Positions 10,972 to 18,600 of a stretch of 33,009 bases of DNA are shown piece by piece. Below the pieces are notes generated by a model that searched no databases, was not told where the DNA came from, and was given only the letters and a program-made list of their open reading frames with translations. The position numbers and the translations under genes are program-made. This DNA comes from Planctomycetota bacterium (GTDB taxonomy: Bacteria > Planctomycetota > Phycisphaerae > UBA1845 > Fen-1342). The DNA lies in the NCBI GenBank assembly GCA_016235145.1, contig JACRLV010000055.1, positions 1 to 33,009 on the forward strand, in the 5' to 3' direction. The first letter of the stretch is position 1. The number at the start of each line of letters is the position of its first letter.

Positions 10972-11188
10972 GCGGTGCGGCTCACGAGCCGGGTCGGTGT
11001 CGCAGGGCGTCCGGCGCCGCTGCCGGGCGGGCTGCGTCAACGACTCAGGCAAAGATCAAACCCGTTCAATCGACATGCCAAGTCGGCAATACACGCACAA
11101 TCGTAGCATACCCACATTCCGCGGATCCGGAAACAGCCCGCCGCTCCTCTTCAGGCCGCCGCGGCTCAACCGTTTCGAATGGAGCGCG

Positions 11189-11194
11189 TATACT
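11189..11194 (+). promoter_or_regulatory. TATACT just before the GH3 start codon (leaderless candidate)
   Basis: TATACT ends 8 nt before ATG 11203. There is no Shine-Dalgarno before that ATG. If the hexamer is a -10, the transcript would begin at or next to the ATG, as proposed for the permease at 7093. A matching -35 is not evident. Confidence 0.4.
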
Positions 11195-11202
11195 CGCGGC
11201 GC

Positions 11203-12867
11203 ATGCCGAGTTTGTTCGACCGAGCCATCGCCCGAATCGCCGAGTTGCACGCCGCGGGCGTGTATCGCCGCTTCCTGCGCTGCCTCGATCGCATCGACGA
11301 TATGCAGCGGCTCGCGCTCCGCCGGACGATCGCCGGCATGAAAGGCAGCGAGCTGTCACGGCGATTCAGCCTGGACGGCGTGCGTGATCTGAGCGACCTG
11401 AGGCGGGCCGCACCGCTTCTGCGTTACGCCGACCTGTCGCCGTACATCGAGCGCGTCCGGGAAGGCGATTTTGCGGCGATGTTTGCGGCCAGGCAGCGGC
11501 CGCTGATGTTCGCGACCAGCAGCGGCACTACATCCGCCCGCAAGTACATCCCCGTGACGCCGGAATTCGTTCGCCAATACCGCCGCGGCTGGAACACGTT
11601 CGGGCTGAAGATGCTCCGCGACCATCCGCGCGCGATCCTGCGGCCGATTCTGCAAAGCAGCGGGCGCTGGGACGAGTCGCGCAGCAGCGCGGGCATTCCG
11701 TGCGGGGCGATCACGGGGCTGCTGGCGCGCACGCAGAAGGGAATCGTGCGGCGGTTCTACGTCGGCGCGCCCGAAATCGCGGAAATCGACGACGCTGCGG
11801 AGCGATACTACGCGCTGGCGCGATTCGCGATCGTTCACGACGTCGCCTTCGCAGTGACGGCCAACCCGGCGACGCTGATCCGCATCGCCCAGGTGGCCGA
11901 CGAACGATCCGAGACGCTGATCCGCGACGTTCACGACGGGACGCTGAGCGTTGATTCGCCGGCGGGAGGAATCCTCCGCGGAAAGTACTCGCGAAAGCTC
12001 GCCGCCGATCGCCAGAGAGCTGCGGCGCTCGCGGCGGCTCGCTGTCGGGATGGGCGGTTGAAGCCGTGCTCATACTGGCGGATGGAGTTTGCGGCGTGCT
12101 GGACCGGCGGCAGCATGGGGCACTATCTGCCCCGATTGCGCGATTGGTACGGACCGATTCCCATTCGCGACGTCGGACTCCTCGCAAGCGAAGGCCGGGT
12201 TTCGATTCCGCTCGATGACGACGTGCCGGTCGGCGTGCTGGACGTTGAGGCGGCGTGCTTCGAGTTCATTCCTGCGGAAGCGGCTGATGCCGCGAGCCCG
12301 ACTGTGCTCGCCCCCGGTGAATTGGAACGCGGCCGCGACTATGTCGTCGTGCTGACCAACGACGCGGGGCTGATACGCTATCGCCTCGACGACGTGGTTC
12401 GCGTTCACGGGCACCTGTCGCGTACGCCGCTGGTTGAATTTCTGCATCGCGCCGGGCGCGTATCGTCAATGGCAGGCGAAAAACTCACCGAACATCAGGT
12501 CGTACAGGCGGTGAACCTGGCGCGCGAGCGGCAGAGGTTGCCGGCATTCGATTTCCTCCTCGCAGCGATTTGGGCCGATCCGCCGTTCTACCGGCTCTAT
12601 GCTGCGCTGCCGCATGCGGCCGGTGTCGCGGAGTCAATTGACGAGGAATTGGCGCGACAGAACGATGAATACGCTTCGCGTCGCAAGTCGGTTCGGCTCG
12701 ATCCAGTTGAAGTGACTTTCGTCTCCAGCGCGTTTTTTGCGTCGTTGGACCGCCGACTCCTGGAGGCCCGGGGGTCAACCGCCGAACAATTCAAGCGGCC
12801 GACCCTCCTGCTTGACAGAGACCGTGAGCTGCTTGCGCATGTGGACGAGATATCGTCAGATCGATAG
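11203..12867 (+). CDS. GH3-superfamily acyl-adenylate/amido synthetase-like protein
   Basis: This 554-residue protein is related to plant GH3 proteins, which adenylate a carboxylic acid and couple it to an amino acid. ATG 11203 is preferred to ATG 11179 because a TATACT promoter word lies between them. Motif I is FATSSGTTSARKYIPVT (about residues 105-121). The ASEGRVSIPL segment matches motif II, and LIRYRLDDVVRV matches motif III, which together contact ATP. Then come HRAGRVSSMAGEKLTEHQV and a C-terminal domain typical of the family. The acid and amine substrates are unknown. It is flanked by rnc (divergent) and a sigma factor, which give no pathway clue. Bacterial GH3 members are known but mostly uncharacterised. 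Confidence 0.88.
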   Translation: MPSLFDRAIARIAELHAAGVYRRFLRCLDRIDDMQRLALRRTIAGMKGSELSRRFSLDGVRDLSDLRRAAPLLRYADLSPYIERVREGDFAAMFAARQRPLMFATSSGTTSARKYIPVTPEFVRQYRRGWNTFGLKMLRDHPRAILRPILQSSGRWDESRSSAGIPCGAITGLLARTQKGIVRRFYVGAPEIAEIDDAAERYYALARFAIVHDVAFAVTANPATLIRIAQVADERSETLIRDVHDGTLSVDSPAGGILRGKYSRKLAADRQRAAALAAARCRDGRLKPCSYWRMEFAACWTGGSMGHYLPRLRDWYGPIPIRDVGLLASEGRVSIPLDDDVPVGVLDVEAACFEFIPAEAADAASPTVLAPGELERGRDYVVVLTNDAGLIRYRLDDVVRVHGHLSRTPLVEFLHRAGRVSSMAGEKLTEHQVVQAVNLARERQRLPAFDFLLAAIWADPPFYRLYAALPHAAGVAESIDEELARQNDEYASRRKSVRLDPVEVTFVSSAFFASLDRRLLEARGSTAEQFKRPTLLLDRDRELLAHVDEISSDR

Positions 12868-13126
12868 TCTGTTTCTGCGCAAGAACCACACCTGACGCCG
12901 CTTCAAATTCCCATGTGCGCAAATCAACCAGAATCATGCGCTTAGGTACCCAAACGGTAATTTAGATAATATTTTTCGACCTTCGACTTGGCAATTTGAG
13001 ATATTTGGGTAAGGATGATAATTGTCAGATCAAGCAAAGCCACGCGGTCTGGTCACATTGAGAACGGAGAGACGGATCGGCGTCTCATGTCATGACGCCG
13101 GCAGCCAAATCGAAGGAGCCCCTGCA
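12868..13126. other. AT-richer intergenic region upstream of sigma factor
   Basis: This stretch is clearly more AT-rich than its surroundings around 12950-13020 (AATTTAGATAATATTTTTCG and similar words). It probably holds the promoter of the sigma factor gene; TAATAT at 12967-12972 is a -10 candidate, but no -35 is convincing. No ORF or RNA gene was recognised. Confidence 0.4.
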
Positions 13127-13894
13127 ATGCCAAGGACGGCAAAGAACGATCTCACCGCCACATGGAAACGCCTGCGGAGGACCAAGAGCGTAACGATTCG
13201 CAACGAACTCGTTGAACGCTATCTACCCCTCGTGGACAAACTCGCGGAGGTCCTCGCCAGACGCCTGTGGCCACGCGTGACCTCGGACGAGCTCGCGAGC
13301 GCGGGCTACGACGGGCTGATCGCCGCCGTCAACTCGTTTGATCCGAACCGCGGCGTGAAGTTCGAGACGTATTGCCGCCAGCGCATTCTGGGGGCGATTC
13401 GGGATTGGCAGCGCGAGATCGATCCGCTCGGGCGCTCCGGGCGCAATTTCGAGCGTACGTTGAACGCGGTCGAGGACCGGTTCAGCGCCGAGAAGGGCCG
13501 GGCGCCGACCACCCAGGAAATGGCCACCAAGCTCGGCCTGACACACACAAAATTCATGCGAATGAAGCGGACGGTGCTCGCCTCGCATTGCGTTCCGCTT
13601 GAGGCGCCGAACGAACGCCGCGAAACCTCGCGCAGCGCTTCGTTCATCCCCGCGGACCCCGGTCCCAGCCCGATCGACTACACCGAGCGCGAGCTGATCC
13701 GCGAGTACCTGACGCGCGGCCTCAAGGAGCAGGATCGCCTCATCATCACACTGTACTACTACGAGCGTCTGACGATGGCGGAGATCGGCTCGGTGCTGGG
13801 CGTGAGCGAATCGCGCGTTTGCCAGCGGCACACGGAAATCGTCGAGCAGTTGCGGGCCCGCTTTTCCAGCAGCGCTTGCGATCTGGTGGCCTGA
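13127..13894 (+). CDS. RNA polymerase sigma factor, FliA/WhiG (sigma-28) type
   Basis: This 255-residue alternative sigma factor starts at ATG 13127, with AAGGAG 9 nt upstream; the longer ORF start at 13022 is rejected. Region 2 is clear (LVERYLPLVDKLAEVLARRL, SAGYDGLIAAVNSFDP, FETYCRQRILGAIRDWQRE). It is followed by region 3 (EKGRAPTTQEMATKLGL) and region 4 with a helix-turn-helix (LTMAEIGSVLGVSESRVCQRH). The RGVKFETYC-RILGAIRDWQR signature and the presence of region 3 fit the FliA/WhiG/SigB-like group rather than ECF sigmas. No flagellar or chemotaxis gene is in the window, so its regulon is not evident here. ftsY lies 431 nt downstream. Confidence 0.92.
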   Translation: MPRTAKNDLTATWKRLRRTKSVTIRNELVERYLPLVDKLAEVLARRLWPRVTSDELASAGYDGLIAAVNSFDPNRGVKFETYCRQRILGAIRDWQREIDPLGRSGRNFERTLNAVEDRFSAEKGRAPTTQEMATKLGLTHTKFMRMKRTVLASHCVPLEAPNERRETSRSASFIPADPGPSPIDYTERELIREYLTRGLKEQDRLIITLYYYERLTMAEIGSVLGVSESRVCQRHTEIVEQLRARFSSSACDLVA

Positions 13895-14325
13895 GCCGCG
13901 GGGCCCCTCCATCGCAGTCAGCCGACAAGCGGCCGGTGGGTCGTCGCGCATTCGATTTTGGGTCGTTCACCCCCAGAACGACTGAGCGACGATCCGCCTG
14001 GTCCGCACACATCACGCCGCGGCGATCCTTCTGCGCGTGTCAGGTCCGGCGGACGGCCGACCTCATGCAGTTATCCGGTTCAACGCCGACCGCCGAGGAT
14101 CGCGCGGCACGGAGAATCGACGAGATCGCACCAAGACCCCGGGCGACGTGAACAACATCCAGCAGATGGGAGGCGCCGCGAGAGTCGCCTGCGTCGCACC
14201 CATTGTCGCCTTGGGCAGCTCGCCGGCTGCGCAGCAGTCGCCTGCCGGCGTTTCGCGCACCGCGCCTTCGCCCTATGATCTGCAACCCCGAAGCACTGGG
14301 TTTGCGAAAGGACGCGAGCGAATCG
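13895..14325. other. 431-nt spacer between the sigma gene and ftsY
   Basis: No convincing gene was found. Several open frames cross it but lack an RBS and any recognisable family. A GTG-started frame at 14148-14339 (VNNIQQMGGAARVA...) was considered as a FlgM-like anti-sigma protein and not accepted. TATGAT at about 14274 is a possible -10 element for ftsY. Confidence 0.4.
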
Positions 14326-15243
14326 ATGGGGCTGTTTGATCTCTTCAAGAAAGGTCTTTCGAAGACCCGCGACAAGCTCGTCGCCGGATTTCGCCGGGTG
14401 CTGGCGTTCGGCCGGCGGATCGACGAGGCCCTGCTGCAAGAGCTGGCCGACACGATGCTGGCCGCCGACATGGGGCCGCGCGCCGTGCAGAGCCTTCAGA
14501 ACGAAATTCGCACCGCCTGGAAGGCCGGAGAGATCAGCGAAGCACAGGAGATCGTGCCCTTTCTGAAGCGCCGCATCGCGGGGACCTGGAGCGCCGGCGA
14601 TCGGGCGTTGCGCATGGCCGCTTCCGGCCCGACGGTCATCTTCGTCGTCGGCATCAACGGCTCGGGCAAGACCACCAGCACCGCCAAGATCTGCAACCAC
14701 CTGCGCAAGCAGAAGAGATCCGTGCTGCTGGGCGCCTGCGACACCTACCGCGCGGCAGCCATCGACCAGCTCGTCATCTGGGCCGACCGCTGCGGCGTGG
14801 ACATCGTCAAGCATCAGCCGGGCAGCGACCCCGCGGCGGTGGCGTTTGACGCCTGCGAAGCCGGAATCGCGCGCAAGGCCGACGTGATCATTCTCGATAC
14901 TGCCGGCCGCCTGCACACGCAGGACCACCTGATGCGCGAGCTGAACAAGATCTTCCGCGTGGTGCAGAAGCGCATTCCGGAAGCCCCGCACGAAACGCTG
15001 CTCGTGCTCGACGCGACCATCGGGCAGAACGCGATCAACCAGGCGAAGGTTTTCAGTCAGGCCTGCCGCGTCACCGGCCTGATGCTGGCCAAGCTCGACG
15101 GCAGCGCCAAGGGCGGAATCGTGGTCGGCATCCGCGATCAGCTCGACATCCCGGTGAAATTCGTCGGCCTCGGCGAGACAATCGACGACATCGAGCCGTT
15201 CGATCCGGACACATTCGTCGAGGCGCTTTTTTCCGACCTGTGA
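14326..15243 (+). CDS. ftsY: Signal recognition particle receptor FtsY
   Basis: This GTPase is the membrane-associated receptor that docks SRP-ribosome complexes at the translocon. I chose ATG 14326 (305 aa, MGLFDLFKKGLSKTRDKLVA), which matches the amphipathic start of short FtsY proteins; AAAGGA lies rather far upstream. The N domain has ELADTMLAADMG. The G domain has the P-loop GINGSGKTTSTAKI, the G2 region DTYRAAAIDQL, DTAGR (G3) and LAKLDGSAKGG (G4/G5 region). The end, VGLGETIDDIEPFDPDTFVEALF, is diagnostic of FtsY rather than Ffh. The long acidic A-domain of enterobacterial FtsY is absent. Confidence 0.96.
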   Translation: MGLFDLFKKGLSKTRDKLVAGFRRVLAFGRRIDEALLQELADTMLAADMGPRAVQSLQNEIRTAWKAGEISEAQEIVPFLKRRIAGTWSAGDRALRMAASGPTVIFVVGINGSGKTTSTAKICNHLRKQKRSVLLGACDTYRAAAIDQLVIWADRCGVDIVKHQPGSDPAAVAFDACEAGIARKADVIILDTAGRLHTQDHLMRELNKIFRVVQKRIPEAPHETLLVLDATIGQNAINQAKVFSQACRVTGLMLAKLDGSAKGGIVVGIRDQLDIPVKFVGLGETIDDIEPFDPDTFVEALFSDL

Positions 15244-15280
15244 GAATCGCTGTCAGACGCGGTTGCGTTGGGCTGTACGC

Positions 15281-15379
15281 CCGGCCCCACGCGCGGGCGC
15301 TTGGGATCCCGATGTACCGCAGCCGCCCTCGGCTGCTCCCCTCTCCCCGGCCCTCTCCCGGACTACCGGGAGAGGGAGT
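15281..15379 (+). repeat. Composite ~98-bp repeat, copy 1 (modules c-b-a)
   Basis: This repeat lies in the ftsY-valS spacer. Module c is a GC-rich stretch (CGGCCCCACGCGCGGGCGCT). Module b is the hairpin GCAGCCG-CCCT-CGGCTGC (15319-15336). Module a is the palindrome CCCTCTCCCGG-ACTA-CCGGGAGAGGG (15351-15376). Copy 2 follows 48 bp later in the same orientation. Similar modules occur inside valS in another order. Confidence 0.85.
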
Positions 15380-15399
15380 GGCGACCGTGCGAATCGTAG

Positions 15400-15421
15400 C
15401 GTCGGACCTCCGAGTCCGACG
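15400..15421. repeat. Palindrome between the two composite repeats
   Basis: CGTCGGAC-CTCCGA-GTCCGACG is a perfect 8-bp stem with a 6-nt loop. It lies between the two direct repeat copies and is unrelated in sequence to modules a-c. Confidence 0.7.
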
Positions 15422-15427
15422 ACGAAA

Positions 15428-15525
15428 CCGGCCCCGCGCGCTGGCGCTTGGGGTTCTGATGTACCGCAGCCGCCCTCGGCTGCACTCCTCACCCCACCCT
15501 CTCCCGGAGTACCGGGAGAAGGAGT
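15428..15525 (+). repeat. Composite ~98-bp repeat, copy 2 (modules c-b-a)
   Basis: This is a direct repeat of 15281-15379. Module b is at 15466-15483 and is identical to copy 1. Module a is at 15497-15522, with an AGTA loop instead of ACTA and one arm mismatch. The 15244-15616 spacer contains these repeats and no recognisable gene; a TATCAT hexamer near 15558 might be the valS -10. Confidence 0.85.
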
Positions 15526-15616
15526 CAGGCGCTCCCGGCCGCATCGTGCGATCCCCGCTATCATGCGCCGTTTCGCACTAACGGCGGAATTCTGAGCACG
15601 AAACGGAACGGCGACC

Positions 15617-18600
15617 ATGAGCACCGGCTACGATCCAAAGGCATTTGAAAACGAGATTTACGCGGCGTGGGAGGCCGGCGGGTATTTTCACGCCGAGCCG
15701 GATCCGAGCCGCCAGCCCTACGTCATCACGATCCCGCCGCCGAACGTCACCGGCGCTCTGCACCTCGGTCATGCCCTGAACAACACGCTTCAGGACATCC
15801 TGATCCGCCGCAAGCGCATGCAGGGATTCAACGCCTGCTGGCTGCCGGGGACGGACCACGCGGGCATCGCGACGCAGGCGGTGGTGGAGCGGCGGTTGAA
15901 GGAAGAGCAGGGCCTCAGCCGGCACGAGGTCGGCCGCGAAGGGCTCGTCAAGAAAATCTGGGAATGGAAGGAAGACTACAACGCCCGCATCCTGAACCAG
16001 CTCCGGCGGATGGGTTGCTCGTGCGACTGGCAGCGGACGCGCTTCACACTCGACGAGCAATGCGCGAAGGCGGTGTACGAGACGTTCTTCCGGTTCTTCA
16101 AAGACGGGCTCATCTATCGCGGGCTGCGGCTGGTGAACTGGGACACGCAATTGCAGACGGCCGTCGCGGACGATGAGGTGTACCACGAGACGGTTCGCGG
16201 GAACTTGTGGCATATTCGGTATCCGATCGTGCGGGGACAAGGAAACAAGGAAACAAGAGAACAAGGGAGCAAGGGGAGTGCGGGCGTCTCGCCCGCAGGT
16301 GTGGCTAGCACAACGAGCGCGGGTGGCATGGCGAATGCGGGTGGGGCGGGCAAAGCCCACCCATTTTGTGTTGCTGCCGCTGATGAACCGGCCGATTCCG
16401 ATCGTCGCCGACGGAATGTTGGTGAAAAAGGAATTCGGCACCGGCTGCGTGAAGGTGACGCCGGGACACGATCCGAACGACTATGCGTGCTATCAGCGGA
16501 AGCTGGGGCAGCCGGACGAGATCGGGATCATCGATTTGCTGACGCCGGACGGGAAAGTCAATGAAAACGGAAACGCAAGGGTAGGAGATGTGGGGCCGGC
16601 CTCTGGCCGGTCTCATACCCTGGACGCGTCCGATCACCGAAGAGACCGGCCAGAGGCCGGCCCCACATCTTCCCAGGCTGGATCCGCATGTGCGGAACCG
16701 GGTAGTTACGCGGGCATCAAGAAAGAGGAGGCCCGCAAGAAGGTCGTCGCCGACCTCGAAGCACTCGGCCTGCTGGAGAAGATCGAACCATACGAGACCG
16801 AAATCGGCCACAGCGACCGCAGCAAAACGCCGATCGAGCCGCTGCGCAGCGAGCAGTGGTTCGTGAAGATGGACAAGCTGGCCGAGACGGCGATGGAGGC
16901 GGTGCGCGACGGCCGCGTGCGGTTCTTTCCAGAGCGCTATGCGAAGACCTACCTCGACTGGCTCGGCGAAAAACGCGACTGGTGCATCAGCCGGCAGCTC
17001 TGGTGGGGGCATCGGATACCGGTGTGGACGAAGCGGATGTCGCTGGCTGAGTGGTCCGCGCTGTGCGACCACGATATCTGGGCGTCCATGTTGCTGGGTT
17101 GCGGCCAAGACAAAAGCGTCCGCGTAGAAACCGAAAGTGGGCAGTCGTTCTTGATATCAGGCAGCGACCGTGATTGCGAGTCCGCATTTCTGATGCGCGA
17201 CAGCGTTCCGCGCAGCGAGGCTCTGACTTGGCGTGTCTGTCTTCGCGATTCGGCGATGACATGGGCTGTCGAAGCCAGACCTGAAGACAAGAACTGGGTG
17301 CCGCCGAGGCAGCAGCTCATCACGGCGAAAGATTGGCTCGAGCGTAATGGGTTTGAACAAGACGCTGACGTGCTCGACACCTGGTTCAGCTCCGCGCTTT
17401 GGCCGCACAGCACGTTTGGATGGCCATCCGAACAGGCACGAAGGCACGAAGGCACGAAGGCACAAAGGGAACAGAAAGAGGCCGCGTCTTCACCCTCCGT
17501 GCCTCCGTGCCTCCGTGCCTCCGTGCCTTCCGACCTGGACTATTTCTATCCCACGAGCGTCCTCTCGACCGCCCGCGAGATCATCACCCTCTGGGTCGCG
17601 CGGATGGTGATGACCGGGCTGTACAACGTCGGCCGCGTGCCGTTTCAGCATGTGTACATTCACGCGGTCATTCAGGACGGCCACGGCCGCCGCATGAGCA
17701 AGTCCGCCGGCAATGGCGTCGACCCGCTCGACATCATCGACGCCTACGGGGCGGACGCCCTGCGTTTCACGCTGGCCCAGCTCGCGACTGAGACGCAGGA
17801 CATCCGCATTCCGGTGAAGCCGATGCAGCTTCCCGACGGCCGCACGGTGAACACGAGCGAGAAATTCGAACTCGGCCGCAACCTGGTCACCAAGCTCTGG
17901 CAGGCCGCGACGGGGTTTTTGATCCCCACGTGCAGAGATGTGCGAATCAAGGCAAGTCCGGTGACCGCGGTGTCTCCGGCACTGCCGAAGGGTTCTGCAA
18001 TAGAAACCGGGCAGGCCGGGAAAGTGTGGAACCGGCCAATGGCCGGTGATCTGGGCGGGTCGGCGAGCACAGCGATCAGTGGTCAAGACCATTCGGCGGT
18101 GGGCTCGCACCGGCCATTGGCCGGTGCCACACCTCCACACAATGCCACACCTCCACACAATGCCACACCTCCACACAATGCCACATCCCCACACAATGCC
18201 ACACCCCCACAGAATGCCACACCCCCACACAAGGCCACAGCTCCACATAATACCACGGCTCTACACAATGCCACAGCTCCACACGGTGCCGCACTTCCAG
18301 ATGGCGGCACTTTGCAGCTGCACACCGCGCGCCGCCCCGGCGAAATGCCGCTCTTCGAGAAATGGATTCGGGTGAAGCTGCTGGCCTGCATTCGCGAGGT
18401 CGATCGGCGGCTGGAGCAGTACGAGTTTTCCGCCGCGGTCGATGCGATCCGCACGTTCTTCTGGAACGACCTGTGCGACTGGTACATCGAAGAGGTGAAG
18501 AGCCACCTGCGCGACGCCGGCGCCGACGAGGACGAGAGGAACGACGTCAAGATCACGCTGCTCCAGGTCTTCGACATCGTGCTGTGCCTGTTCCACCCGG

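Noticed and set aside
14148-14339. GTG-started frame (VNNIQQMGGAARVA...) as a FlgM-like anti-sigma factor
   Set aside because: It has no RBS, overlaps the ftsY start, and lacks the conserved C-terminal sigma-binding pattern of FlgM that I could recognise. Only the start is reminiscent.
18126-18287. Tandem 18-bp units as a CRISPR array
   Set aside because: The units are contiguous with no spacers, lie inside a coding frame, and there are no cas genes nearby.
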